Assembly: GCA_015689705.1 (NCBI GenBank)
Contig: WVSN01000010.1
Location: forward strand, 106,613 to 170,612
Direction of reading: 5' to 3'
DNA from: Rhodobacterales bacterium HKCCE3408
GTDB lineage: Bacteria > Pseudomonadota > Alphaproteobacteria > Rhodobacterales > Rhodobacteraceae
DNA: 64,000 nucleotides
The notes under the pieces are model-generated. The model saw only the letters and a program-made list of their open reading frames with translations. It searched no databases and had not been told where the DNA came from. The translations under genes were made by a program, and so were the position numbers. This document shows, piece by piece, positions 9,348 through 21,050 of this stretch. Positions within the stretch are counted from its first letter, which is position 1; each line of letters opens with the position of its first letter.

Positions 9348-10693
9348 GACCGGTAATCCGCGTTGATCGAGATGTAGCCGTGGGTCAGGTCGCAGGTCCA
9401 GACGCGCGCAGCGCCGGAGCCAAGCCCGAGATCGACGTTGATCGCCAGTTCCGGCTGCTTCATGTACGCCGCGCCCGCAGCCTCAGTGTAGCTTTCGGCG
9501 CGCCAGCCGTTCTCGGCCACGAGGATGTCGCCGAAGCGGATCGTCAGCGTGTCGCGGTCGGCGGTCGCGCCGGACTTGCCGACCGCCATGACGATGCGGC
9601 CCCAGTTCGGATCCTCGCCCGCGATCGCTGTCTTCACCAGCGGCGAATTGGCGATGGAGCGGGCGACCTTGTCAGCGTCCCGGGCGGATTTGGCGCCGGT
9701 CACGTTGACCTCGACGAGCTTCGTCGCGCCCTCGCCGTCACGAACGATCTGCAGCGCAAGATCCTGCATGACAGTCGCCAGAAGCGCCTGGAACGCTTCA
9801 CCTTCCGCGCTCCGGGCCGACATGACGGGCGCGTTGCCCGCCTTGCCGGTTGCCGCAAGCATCACCGTGTCCGACGTAGACGTATCGCCATCGACCGTGA
9901 CGGCGTTGAAGCTGTCCTTCGTCGTCGCCTTCAGCATGGCCTGAAGCGCGGCGGGCGCAACAGCGGCGTCAGTGAAGACGTAGCCGAGCATCGTCGCCAT
10001 ATCGGGGGCGATCATGCCGGAGCCCTTGGCGAAGCCCATGACCGTGACGGGCACGCCGCCAACCTCACCGGTCGCGACGGCACCCTTGGGGAACGTATCG
10101 GTCGTCATGATCGCCCGCGCCGCGATCTCCGTCGCCCCGGCATCGAGGCTGTCGGACAGGGAACCGATCACGGCCGTGATCTTCTCGGATGGCAGAGGTT
10201 CGCCGATGACGCCAGTCGACGCCGTGAACACGTGGCCGACAGGCAGCTTCAGCGCCTTCGCGACGGCGGCACAGACCGCTTTCACCGTGCCGTCGCCGGC
10301 CTTGCCGGTGAAGGCATTGGAATTCCCGGAGTTCACAAGGATCGCGAAGCCCTTTGCCGCATCTTTCTGCAGCTTCGCGAGCTTCGTCTCACAGTCGCGC
10401 ACGGGCGCCGAGCGGGTCGAGGAACGCGTGAAGACACCGGCGATGGAACTGCCGGCCGCGATCTCGGCCAACATCACGTCGACCCGGCCGGCCCGCTTGA
10501 TACCGGCCTCGGCGGCGGCGAAGCGCACGCCGTCGATGGCCGGCAGGTCAGGGAAGGCCGCGGGGGCCAGAGGCGAAACGGACGGCGCCGGTTTTTTCGG
10601 CGCCTCGACCATCATCACGCGCGCCGGAGCGGAGCGTTTGGCGGCCTTTTTCTTTTTGGACTTCGCGTCCTTCTTGTCCTTCTTTTTCGCCAT
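9344..10693 (-). CDS. argJ: bifunctional glutamate N-acetyltransferase / amino-acid acetyltransferase
   Basis: A 449-residue ornithine acetyltransferase of the arginine pathway, recycling acetyl between N-acetylornithine and glutamate. It is an Ntn-type enzyme that cleaves itself before the nucleophile threonine in the TGVIGEPLP motif. SGNSNAFTG and VDGDTSTSDT are family blocks. It starts with a roughly 20-residue lysine/alanine-rich tail not needed for the fold. It lies between ppiC and mutT on one strand and overlaps mutT. It would also use any N-acetylglutamate produced by DgcNA. Confidence 0.95.
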   Translation of the reverse strand: MAKKKDKKDAKSKKKKAAKRSAPARVMMVEAPKKPAPSVSPLAPAAFPDLPAIDGVRFAAAEAGIKRAGRVDVMLAEIAAGSSIAGVFTRSSTRSAPVRDCETKLAKLQKDAAKGFAILVNSGNSNAFTGKAGDGTVKAVCAAVAKALKLPVGHVFTASTGVIGEPLPSEKITAVIGSLSDSLDAGATEIAARAIMTTDTFPKGAVATGEVGGVPVTVMGFAKGSGMIAPDMATMLGYVFTDAAVAPAALQAMLKATTKDSFNAVTVDGDTSTSDTVMLAATGKAGNAPVMSARSAEGEAFQALLATVMQDLALQIVRDGEGATKLVEVNVTGAKSARDADKVARSIANSPLVKTAIAGEDPNWGRIVMAVGKSGATADRDTLTIRFGDILVAENGWRAESYTEAAGAAYMKQPELAINVDLGLGSGAARVWTCDLTHGYISINADYRS

Positions 10694-10711
10694 CTCCGGC
10701 CCGCTCCCGGT

Positions 10712-11569
10712 TTATTCGTCCAGAAGCTCCGTATTGCGGATAAGCGCCGGGTCGATGTCAAGCTCGGGCGTGTCGATCGTGCCGGCCTCGGTCAGCTCCG
10801 CGATGGCGGCTTCGACACGGGTCCGGCGGATCTGCTCCTCGAGATCGGCCCGGACGTCCTCGAGAGCGGGCAGCTCCTCGGTCCGGGTGTCGTTCAGGAC
10901 GATGACGTGCCAGCCGAACTGGGTCTCGACCGGGGCCGAAATCTCGCCGACCTCGAGCGCCATGACGGCCTCTTCGAAGGACGGGACCATCATGCCCTGC
11001 GAGAACCAGCCGAGCTGGCCGCCGTTCGGGCCCGAGGGGCCAACAGACCGTTCGGCCGCGAGTTCGGCGAAATCGGCGCCGCCTTCGAGTTCGGTGATGA
11101 TCTCCTGCGCCTCTTCCTCGGTCTCCACCAGGATGTGCGAGGCGTTGTATTCGGTGCCCGGCTCGACCCCGGCAATCGCCTCGTCATAGGCGGCCTGAAG
11201 TTCTTCGTCCGGGATCGGCTCGGCGGCGATGTCATTCAAAAGCGCAGCGGCGAGGAAGGCGCGGGCTTCGTTCTCCAGCCCGAGCTCGCGGCTGGCGTTC
11301 ATGTCCTCGCGGGCGGCGTCGGCCAGAACCTGCTGCTGAATCAGCTGGTCGAGCATGCCGTTGTAGAGCACCTCGTCCGGCAGTTCGCGGTACTGGTCGG
11401 GCAGCATCTGCTGCATCGCGATCAGATGACCAAGGGTGATTTCGGTCCCGTTTACAGTGGCCAGAACGGTGCTGGCATCCGGCCCCTCATGCGCGTCGGC
11501 GAGCGCCGGCATGGTCGCGTGGGCGGAAAGCGCCGCGACGAGCGCGACGGAGGCGAGTAGGCGTTGCAT
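10712..11569 (-). CDS. periplasmic parvulin-type peptidyl-prolyl isomerase
   Basis: A 285-residue protein with a signal peptide (residues 1 to about 25, ending ALADA) followed by a SurA/PrsA-like helical region and a parvulin domain (ASHILVET, GGQLGWFSQGMMVPSFE, TQFGWHVIVL). It would assist folding of exported proteins in the periplasm. It sits back to back with secA, fitting an export theme, and is followed by argJ 18 bp downstream. Confidence 0.9.
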   Translation of the reverse strand: MQRLLASVALVAALSAHATMPALADAHEGPDASTVLATVNGTEITLGHLIAMQQMLPDQYRELPDEVLYNGMLDQLIQQQVLADAAREDMNASRELGLENEARAFLAAALLNDIAAEPIPDEELQAAYDEAIAGVEPGTEYNASHILVETEEEAQEIITELEGGADFAELAAERSVGPSGPNGGQLGWFSQGMMVPSFEEAVMALEVGEISAPVETQFGWHVIVLNDTRTEELPALEDVRADLEEQIRRTRVEAAIAELTEAGTIDTPELDIDPALIRNTELLDE

Positions 11570-11614
11570 GGATCATCCCTGATTGTTTGCCGGCCGGCGG
11601 TCCGCCGGGCCGCG

Positions 11615-11643
11615 TTGACACCATCCGGGCCGCCCCTTATGTC
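11615..11643 (+). promoter_or_regulatory. sigma-70-type promoter for secA
   Basis: A perfect -35 hexamer TTGACA (11615-11620), a 17-bp spacer and TATGTC as -10 (11638-11643) point at secA. The predicted start near 11650 leaves a leader of about 130 nt. An ATG at 11701 opens a small frame in the leader that overlaps the secA start. Confidence 0.6.
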
Positions 11644-11780
11644 CCAATCGGGTTTCGCATCGGGGCCGCGCCGATATTGCCGCCGTTCTAGACTGCCGCG
11701 ATGGGCCAGCACAACCCGGATGCCGCACAAGATGTGATGAGGTCCCGACCCGGGCCGCGACAAGGATTTACGAGACCGCC

Positions 11781-14498
<2,718 letters not shown>

Positions 14499-14623
14499 GT
14501 CCTTTCTGCATCAGCCATCGGAAATAGCGCAGAGGCCCCCCGGGCCTTCGCGGCCCTGCGGTGTATTATCGGCGTCGAACTCTGCTCGCAGACCTGGGGG
14601 GTCGGTTCGGCGGAGGCGGCGCG

Positions 14624-15535
14624 ATGGCGCAGACAATCGGCATCGGAACGACCGTGGCGGCGGTGGCACTGGCCGCGTTCGGCTTCGGCTCTTTCCAGGA
14701 CACCGCGCCCGACGGCCCGCCGCCCGCGATGCCCGCCTCGCTCCAAGCTCCGGCGCCCGCATCCCTGTCCGCACCGGAATCCATTCTGCCCGCGCGGGTC
14801 GCCGCAACCGCTCTCGCACCACTCCCGGACCTCGACCGTCCCGCTCCCGTCAGCCGTTTCGGCCTTGCCTGCGGCCTGTCGATCGAGGCCGAACCGCGCC
14901 CCGCGGCCAGTGTCGCGCTCCGGATCGCCGATCCCTGCCGGCCGGAGATGCGGGTCGAGATCGCGCATGAGGGGCTCGCCGTCTCGGTGACGACCGACCT
15001 GACCGGCCATGCCGAGCTTTTGCTTCCAGCACTCGCCGATCCGGCCGAGATCGCAGTCCGGCTTCCGGGCGGCGACGGTCAGCTTGTCCGCGTGCCGGTC
15101 CCCGATCTAGACGAATACGACCGCGTGGCGCTGGCATGGACGGGCGAAACCCCGCTTGCGCTCCATGCGCGCGAGGGCGGCGCGGATTACGGCGAGGCCG
15201 GCCATGTCTGGCAAGGGTCCCCCGGCGCGCCGTCGGACGCCCTGCGCGGAAGCGGCGGCTGGCTCGCCCGGCTTGGCGACGGTCTCGGCACCGCACCCCT
15301 GATGGCGCAGATATACACGATCCAGCATGGCGCGCTGCCCGGCGGCGGGCTCGTCCGCCTGTCGGTTTCGGCCGACGGCTGCGGCGGTCCGGCCGAGGCC
15401 GCGACCCTGCGCCCGAGGCCCGATGGCGGCGTCGCCCGCGTGGACCTGTCCTTCGCTCTGCCCGCCTGTGACGGCACGGCAGACCGAACGGTGTTGCAAA
15501 ATCTCGTCGGCGACCTGAGGATCGCCGCCAACTGA
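14624..15535 (+). CDS. membrane-anchored hypothetical protein downstream of secA
   Basis: A 303-residue protein with a short N-terminal hydrophobic segment (about residues 5-22), a proline/alanine-rich linker (30-55), and a beta-rich domain with cysteines near C84, C103 and C-terminal pairs. The ggagg site seven bases before the ATG at 14624 decides the start. From memory, relatives in Rhodobacteraceae are often labelled translocase because they follow secA; nothing in the sequence supports transport activity. It probably acts in the periplasm, tethered to the membrane. Confidence 0.7.
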   Translation: MAQTIGIGTTVAAVALAAFGFGSFQDTAPDGPPPAMPASLQAPAPASLSAPESILPARVAATALAPLPDLDRPAPVSRFGLACGLSIEAEPRPAASVALRIADPCRPEMRVEIAHEGLAVSVTTDLTGHAELLLPALADPAEIAVRLPGGDGQLVRVPVPDLDEYDRVALAWTGETPLALHAREGGADYGEAGHVWQGSPGAPSDALRGSGGWLARLGDGLGTAPLMAQIYTIQHGALPGGGLVRLSVSADGCGGPAEAATLRPRPDGGVARVDLSFALPACDGTADRTVLQNLVGDLRIAAN

Positions 15536-15576
15536 TCCCAGACCAAAGCCCCGTGCGAAGGGGCCCCCAGGCCCCG

Positions 15577-17121
15577 ATGCGATCCCTCATTGCCGCGCTC
15601 TGCCTACAGGCTGCTGTCCTGCCCGCCGCGGCGCAGGACGTCACGCTGACCTCGCAGGACGGTGCCATCGAACTGTCGGGCAGCCTGCTGTCCTTCGACG
15701 GTGAATTCTACCGCGTGGACTCGATCTATGGCCCGCTCACCGTCAGCGCCGAGGGCGTGCGATGCGAGGGACCGGGCTGTCCCGATCTCGACGCCTTCGT
15801 CGCCGAAGCGCGGTTTGCCGGGGCCAGCGCCATCGCCGAAACGCTCCTGCCAGCGCTGATCGAGGCTTTCGCCTATGACCGGGACCTGTCGGTCGCGCTG
15901 GCGGTCGACGAGGATGGCGCGTCGCTCTACACCCTGTCGCGCGCGGATGGCAGCGCGGCGGCGCGACTCACGATCCGGCCGGCGACGACCGAGGCCGGCT
16001 TTCTCGCGCTTCTCAACAGCGAGGCCGACATCGCGCTCGCGCTCCGGGAACCTCTCCGGATGGAAGAACTTGCCGCGCGCGCAGCGGACGGCGCAGCGCC
16101 GTCTCTGATCCGCCGGGCCCGGATCATCGGGCTCGACGCCCTCGTTCCGGTCACCTCGCGCGCCCATCCGTTCCGCGAGATCACGCCGGACACGCTCGCC
16201 CGGCTCTTCACCGGCGAGATCGCCGACTGGTCCGAGATCGGCGGTCCCGAGGCGCCCGTCGTGCTGCACATGCCGCTGGCCGAAACCGGCCTCGCCCAGG
16301 CCTTCACAGACGAGATCCTCGCCGGAACCGGCCGCGAGCTGGCCGGCGGCATCGTGCGTCACGCCGATCTGCGCGACCTGTCCGATGCGGTCGCGCGTGA
16401 CCCGCAGGCGATCGGTGTGACGGCCTACTCCTCCGTCGGCAACGCCCGTGCGCTGGCCCTGTCCGGGGATTGCGGCTTCGCGCTCGGTGCCGATCCGGAC
16501 ACGCTGAAATCGGAGGACTATCCGCTGACCGCGCCGCTCTATGCGTTCACCGCGCCGCGCCGGCTGCCGCGGCTCGTGCGGGAGTTTCTGGATTTCCTCG
16601 AAAGCCCGGCGGCCGAGAGGGTCATCCGGCGCACCGGCTTCGTCAGCCAGACCATCACCGAGACGCCGGTGGAGGATCAGGGCCGCAGGCTCGCCAATGC
16701 GATCCTCGCCGCGGGCGACGGGACGGTGCTGGCCGACCTCCAGCGCCTCGCCGACCGGATGGAAACCTCGGTTCGGCTGTCGCCCACGTTCCGCTTTTCA
16801 GGCGGAGCGACGGAGCTCGACACGCAGTCGCTATCCGCCGTCTCCCGCCTCGCCCGCGCCATCGAGGCCGGCGACTTCGACGGCCGGACGCTGATCTTCG
16901 TCGGCTTCTCGGATGGCGCCGGGACCGCCGCGACCAATCTCCGGCTGTCCCGCAACCGGGCCGAGGCGGTGCGCCGCGCGGTCATGGAAGCTGCCGCGAC
17001 GGCGGATCTCGCACGGGTCGATTTCCGCACCGCGGCCTTCGGTGAGGCGCTTCCGATTGCCTGCGACGACAGTGAATGGGGCCGCGCCGCCAATCGCCGG
17101 GTCGAGGTCTGGCTGGAATAG
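15577..17121 (+). CDS. exported phosphate-binding-protein-like domain fused to OmpA domain
   Basis: A 514-residue protein. It has a signal peptide (1 to about 20, ending PAAAQ), a PstS-like periplasmic binding domain (about 90-350; FREITPDTLARLFTGEIADWSEIGG is the typical block), and a C-terminal OmpA peptidoglycan-binding domain (about 390-514, with VGFSDG and a terminal AANRRVEVWL). The domain pair suggests a ligand sensor or scavenger bound to peptidoglycan. The ATG at 15577 is preferred over a GTG at 15553 because it begins the signal peptide. It lies 41 bp after the previous gene, in the same direction. Confidence 0.85.
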   Translation: MRSLIAALCLQAAVLPAAAQDVTLTSQDGAIELSGSLLSFDGEFYRVDSIYGPLTVSAEGVRCEGPGCPDLDAFVAEARFAGASAIAETLLPALIEAFAYDRDLSVALAVDEDGASLYTLSRADGSAAARLTIRPATTEAGFLALLNSEADIALALREPLRMEELAARAADGAAPSLIRRARIIGLDALVPVTSRAHPFREITPDTLARLFTGEIADWSEIGGPEAPVVLHMPLAETGLAQAFTDEILAGTGRELAGGIVRHADLRDLSDAVARDPQAIGVTAYSSVGNARALALSGDCGFALGADPDTLKSEDYPLTAPLYAFTAPRRLPRLVREFLDFLESPAAERVIRRTGFVSQTITETPVEDQGRRLANAILAAGDGTVLADLQRLADRMETSVRLSPTFRFSGGATELDTQSLSAVSRLARAIEAGDFDGRTLIFVGFSDGAGTAATNLRLSRNRAEAVRRAVMEAAATADLARVDFRTAAFGEALPIACDDSEWGRAANRRVEVWLE

Positions 17122-17182
17122 TCCACCCTTTCATCTTTCCACAAATACCTCCGGGGAGCGCGAGGGGCAGCGCCCCTCGCAT
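17115..17182. terminator. hairpin with conserved-looking flank between convergent genes
   Basis: A perfect 9-bp stem (17160-17168 with 17172-17180) and a 3-nt loop lie between the PstS-OmpA gene and radC. It is preceded by an AT-rich stretch at about 17125-17150. No T-run follows on either strand, so intrinsic termination would be weak. It may act in both directions. Confidence 0.45.
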
Positions 17183-17184
17183 CC

Positions 17185-17949
17185 TTAAAGCAATCCCTCG
17201 GAACGAAAGCTCAGTTCCCGCGCCTTCCCGATCACGAGGTGGTCGTGGATGGTGATCCCGAGAACCCCGGCGGCCTCCGCGATGGCCGATGTCATGTCGA
17301 TATCCGCCTGGCTTGGCGTCGGATCGCCCGACGGGTGGTTGTGAACGAGGATGATGGCCGATGCGTTCAGTTCGAGCGCGCGTTTCACCACCTCGCGCGG
17401 GTAGACCGGGACGTGGTCGACCGTGCCTTTCGCCTGCTCCTCGTCGGCAATCAGCACGTTCTTGCGGTCGAGAAAGAGGATCCGGAAATGCTCGAGGTCA
17501 CGATGCGCCATCGCGCTCTGGCAATAGGCAAGCAGCGCGTCCCAGGAGGACAGGATCGGGCGCTGCATGACCTTGGCGCGCGCCATGCGGTGCCCGATCG
17601 CCTCGATCAGTTTCAGTTCGAACACGACGCGATCGCCGACTCCGGGCACGTCGCGGAGGCGCGCGGGTGGTGCGGCGAGAACCCGGTTGATGTCGCCGAA
17701 CGCCTTGAGCAATGCCTTGGCAATCGGCTTCGTATCGCCGCGGGGCAGGGCGCGGAACAGGAGCATCTCGAGGAGCTCGTAATCCGGCATCGCAGCCGCC
17801 CCGCCCTCGGCAAACCGTTCGCGCAACCTCGCACGATGGGACTTGAGGTCATCCGCCAATGATGTCGACCGCGGGACGGGAGCGGCCTCTGCCGCCGGTC
17901 CGAACCCCGGCAGCGGCGCTTCGGCGAACTCGTCCTTCGGCTGCGGCAT
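17185..17949 (-). CDS. radC: RadC-family JAMM protein
   Basis: A 254-residue protein with an N-terminal helix-hairpin-helix region (about 55-110, including DVPGVGDRV) and a C-terminal JAB/MPN domain carrying the metal motif HNHPSGDPTPS. Despite the old name, a role in DNA repair is not established; metalloprotease-like chemistry is inferred. It is monocistronic, with map 35 bp upstream on the same strand. Confidence 0.9.
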   Translation of the reverse strand: MPQPKDEFAEAPLPGFGPAAEAAPVPRSTSLADDLKSHRARLRERFAEGGAAAMPDYELLEMLLFRALPRGDTKPIAKALLKAFGDINRVLAAPPARLRDVPGVGDRVVFELKLIEAIGHRMARAKVMQRPILSSWDALLAYCQSAMAHRDLEHFRILFLDRKNVLIADEEQAKGTVDHVPVYPREVVKRALELNASAIILVHNHPSGDPTPSQADIDMTSAIAEAAGVLGITIHDHLVIGKARELSFRSEGLL

Positions 17950-17984
17950 GACCGCACCCTGCGCATCGAATGGTTAACGGGGGA

Positions 17985-18794
17985 TTAGCGCCAGGTCGGG
18001 TGGAAGCGGCCTGCGGGGGACAGCGTGAAGATCTCCGCGCCGTCCGACGTCACGCCGACCGAATGTTCGAACTGCGCCGAGAGCGACTTGTCGCGCGTCA
18101 CGGCGGTCCAGTCGTCCGAGAGCACCTTCGTTTCCGGCCGGCCGAGGTTCACCATCGGCTCGATCGTGAAGAACATGCCTTCTTCCAGCACCGGGCCGGT
18201 CCCTGGGCGGCCGTAATGCAGCACGTTCGGCGGCGCGTGGAACACCTGACCCAAACCGTGACCGCAGAAATCGCGCACGACGCTCATCCGCTGCGCTTCG
18301 ACATAGGTCTGGATGGCGTGGCCGATATCGCCGAACGTGTTGCCCGGCCGGACCGCCTCGATCCCGATCATCAGCGCGTCATGCGTGACTTCGATCAGCC
18401 GCTCCGCCTTGCGGCCGAGATGGCCGGCGACGAACATCCGGCTCGTGTCACCGAACCAGCCATCGACGATGACGGTGACGTCGATGTTCAGGATATCGCC
18501 GTCCTTAAGGACCTTGGTGCTCGGGATGCCGTGGCAGACGACATGGTTCACGCTGATGCAGCTGGCGTGCTGGTAACCGCGGTAGCCGATCGTCGCCGAG
18601 GTGGCGCCGGCGGCCTCGACCATCGCGGTGATCCGCTCGTCCAGTTCGGCCGTCGTTGCGCCCGGCACGACATGATCGGCGATGTCGTCGAGGATGCGCG
18701 CGGCAAGATCGCCCGCGCGGTGCATACCGGCGTAGTCGTCCTTCTGGTGTATGCGAATTCCGTCCCGGGTGAGGCGGCCGTGAAACGCTTCCAA
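17985..18794 (-). CDS. map: type I methionine aminopeptidase
   Basis: A 269-residue enzyme that removes initiator methionine. All five metal ligands are present: DVTVIVDGWFGD (two Asp), CGHGLGQVFH (His), FTIEPMVN (Glu) and QFEHSVGV (Glu). No ATG is available near the expected N-terminus. The TTG at 18794 has aggag seven bases upstream and is preferred over the TTG at 18800, which is too close to it. It lies between sfsA and radC on one strand. Confidence 0.94.
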   Translation of the reverse strand: MEAFHGRLTRDGIRIHQKDDYAGMHRAGDLAARILDDIADHVVPGATTAELDERITAMVEAAGATSATIGYRGYQHASCISVNHVVCHGIPSTKVLKDGDILNIDVTVIVDGWFGDTSRMFVAGHLGRKAERLIEVTHDALMIGIEAVRPGNTFGDIGHAIQTYVEAQRMSVVRDFCGHGLGQVFHAPPNVLHYGRPGTGPVLEEGMFFTIEPMVNLGRPETKVLSDDWTAVTRDKSLSAQFEHSVGVTSDGAEIFTLSPAGRFHPTWR

Positions 18795-18860
18795 CTGCAA
18801 GCTCCTGATCCGTCACGCGCAATCTATGCCAGCGCGACGTGTATTTCCAGTAACCGAGGC

Positions 18861-19568
18861 TCAGATGGCCCTGACCGGCAGGGGCGCCCGAAGCCGCACG
18901 CCCTCCGCGTCGATGTCGCAATCGTAGGCGATCAGTTCAACCCCGGCGTCCCGGGCGCGTGCGACCGCCGCGGCATAGCCGGGATCGAGATCGGCGGCGA
19001 ACTTGAGCCGCGCGCAATCGGTGCGCTGAATCAGGTAGAGCATGACGGCGCGGTGGCCGGCTTCGACCATCGCGGACAGCTCGCCGAGGTGCTTGGCGCC
19101 GCGCGTGGTCACGCTGTCCGGAAACTCGGCCCAGTCATCCTCGCGCCGCAGGTGAACGTTCTTTACCTCGACATAGGCGTCGGGCAGGCCGTCGCCGGTG
19201 GCGAGGAAGTCGATCCGGCTGTTCGCGCCATAGCGCTGTTCGGGGCGGATCGTATCGTAGGCCGCAAGCTCGGGGATCGCCCGGACGGCGAGTGACGCGG
19301 CGACGACGCGGTTCGGAACCGCGGTGTCGATCCCGGCCCAGTGCCCGTCCGGCAGCTCGTTGAGCCGCCAGCCGTATTTCAGCTTTTTCTTCGGATCTTC
19401 GTTCGGTTCCAGCCAGATTGCCGTGCCTGGCTCCGCCAGCCCCATCATCGAGCCCGGGTTCGGGCAATGCGCCACCGCGACAGTCCCGTCCGGCAGCCGC
19501 ACATCCGCAAGGAAGCGCTTGTAGCGGCGCAGCAGCGTGGCGCGGATGAGCGGGGTTTGAAAGCGCAT
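18861..19568 (-). CDS. sfsA: SfsA-family nuclease-like protein
   Basis: A 235-residue protein with an N-terminal OB-like part (RRYKRFLADVRL, CPNPGSMMG) and a C-terminal PD-(D/E)XK-type core (SRIDFLATG then YVEVKNVHL). SfsA was named for sugar-fermentation stimulation; the fold suggests DNA or RNA cleavage. It is divergent from the CinA-like gene 46 bp away. Confidence 0.92.
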   Translation of the reverse strand: MRFQTPLIRATLLRRYKRFLADVRLPDGTVAVAHCPNPGSMMGLAEPGTAIWLEPNEDPKKKLKYGWRLNELPDGHWAGIDTAVPNRVVAASLAVRAIPELAAYDTIRPEQRYGANSRIDFLATGDGLPDAYVEVKNVHLRREDDWAEFPDSVTTRGAKHLGELSAMVEAGHRAVMLYLIQRTDCARLKFAADLDPGYAAAVARARDAGVELIAYDCDIDAEGVRLRAPLPVRAI

Positions 19569-19614
19569 TTGCGGGCCCTATACCGAGGCGGACAAGGGGG
19601 CAAGGAGACAGGGC

Positions 19615-20343
19615 ATGACCACACCCACCGCCGCGATGCTGGTGATCGGGGACGAGATTCTCTCGGGCCGGACGCGGGACGCGAACATGCACTTCCTCGC
19701 CGGCGCGCTGACCCGCCACGGCATCGCGCTGAAGGAGGTGCGGATCGTGGCGGACGACCGGCCGGCGATCGTGGCGGCCGTGAACGCGCTGCGCGAGACC
19801 TGGGACCACGTCTTCACCTCGGGCGGGATCGGCCCGACACATGACGATATCACCGCCGAGGCTATCGCCGAGGCTTTCGGCATGTCCATCGGCGTCCGCG
19901 ACGATGCGCGGGCCATCCTGCAGGCCCATTACGACCGGCAGGGGATGGAGATGAACGAGGCCCGCCTGCGCATGGCCCGGATCCCCGAAGGCGCTGCACT
20001 GATCGACAACCCGATCTCGGCCGCGCCAGGTTTCACGCTTGGAAACGTGCATGTCATGGCCGGCGTGCCGACGATCTTCGAGGCGATGGTCGCCTCTGTC
20101 CTGCCGACACTGGCCGGCGGACCGCCGCTTCTGTCCCAGTCGCTCCGGATAGAGCGCGGCGAGGGAGATATCGCAGCCGTTCTGTCGGACATCGCCGGCG
20201 CGCATCCCGAGGTCTCGATCGGCTCCTACCCGTTCCAGAAGGACGGGATCTACGGCACCAACGTCGTCGTCCGGGGCACCGACGGCGCTGCAGTCGACGC
20301 GATCATCTCGGCCCTCGCGGACGCTTTCCCGGAGGCCCGGTGA
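19615..20343 (+). CDS. molybdopterin-binding-domain protein, CinA N-terminal type
   Basis: A 242-residue MoaB/MogA-like domain with IGDEILSGRTRDAN and TSGGIGPTHDDIT, the pterin-nucleotide pocket of CinA-type proteins. The C-terminal nicotinamide-nucleotide amidase domain of full CinA is absent. It may act as a pyrophosphatase on nucleotide cofactors; the substrate is not known. It overlaps the GNAT gene as GTGA. Confidence 0.85.
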   Translation: MTTPTAAMLVIGDEILSGRTRDANMHFLAGALTRHGIALKEVRIVADDRPAIVAAVNALRETWDHVFTSGGIGPTHDDITAEAIAEAFGMSIGVRDDARAILQAHYDRQGMEMNEARLRMARIPEGAALIDNPISAAPGFTLGNVHVMAGVPTIFEAMVASVLPTLAGGPPLLSQSLRIERGEGDIAAVLSDIAGAHPEVSIGSYPFQKDGIYGTNVVVRGTDGAAVDAIISALADAFPEAR

Positions 20344-21050
20344 CCGATCTGTTCGCCCTTGTGGACGCGACATGGCCGGCGGAGCGACGGGAGACGCTCG
20401 GCGGCTGGACACTGAGGCTGACGAAAGGCGCGGGCAACCGGGTCTCGGCCGCAAGCTGGCAGGGTGATGGAACGCCTGACATCGATGCAGCCGCCGACGC
20501 GATGCGGGCACACGGGCAGTCGCCGCTTTTCCAGGTGAGGGCCGGGCAGGACGCGCTCGACGCCGCGCTCGAGGCTGCGGGTTACGTCGTGAAGGACGAG
20601 ACCGTCGCTTTGTCTGTTCCCTGCGAAACCATTGCTGCCGTCCCGCCGCCGGTCACCTGCTTCGAGATCTGGCCCCCGCTTGCGATCCAGATCGACCTCT
20701 GGTCCGCCGCCGGGATCGGACCGGCCCGGATCGGCGTGATGGAACGGGTGGCGGGGCCGAAGACAAGCCTCTTCGGCCGGATTCGTGACAAACCGGCAGG
20801 CGCCGCTTTCGTGGCGATCCACGACGGCAAGGCCATGCTTCATGCTCTGGATATCGCCTCCGAGTTCCGCCGGGCGGGGCTCGGCCGGATCATGATGGCC
20901 ACGGCCGCGCACTGGGCCGCCGGGAGCGGCGCGACCGACCTCCTGGTCCTCGTCACACGCCGGAACCTGGCGGCGAACGGGCTCTACGCTTCCATGGGAT
21001 TCCAACCTGTGGGACACTATCATTACAGAACAGAGCCAGAGGCCCCATGA
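20340..21050 (+). CDS. GNAT-family N-acetyltransferase
   Basis: A 236-residue protein whose C-terminal half is a GNAT domain: motif A is RRAGLGRIMMATAAHWA, followed by NLAANGLYASMGF. The N-terminal half (1 to about 110) is a divergent second GNAT-like fold, as in two-domain members. The start is GTG at 20340, overlapping the upstream stop. The substrate is unknown. It is in a tight series with the CinA-like and AhpD-like genes. Confidence 0.8.
   Translation: MTDLFALVDATWPAERRETLGGWTLRLTKGAGNRVSAASWQGDGTPDIDAAADAMRAHGQSPLFQVRAGQDALDAALEAAGYVVKDETVALSVPCETIAAVPPPVTCFEIWPPLAIQIDLWSAAGIGPARIGVMERVAGPKTSLFGRIRDKPAGAAFVAIHDGKAMLHALDIASEFRRAGLGRIMMATAAHWAAGSGATDLLVLVTRRNLAANGLYASMGFQPVGHYHYRTEPEAP

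Noticed and set aside
9143..11560. 805-codon open frame on the plus strand
   Set aside because: It is antisense to mutT, argJ and ppiC; Arg/Gly/His-rich with no recognisable motif.
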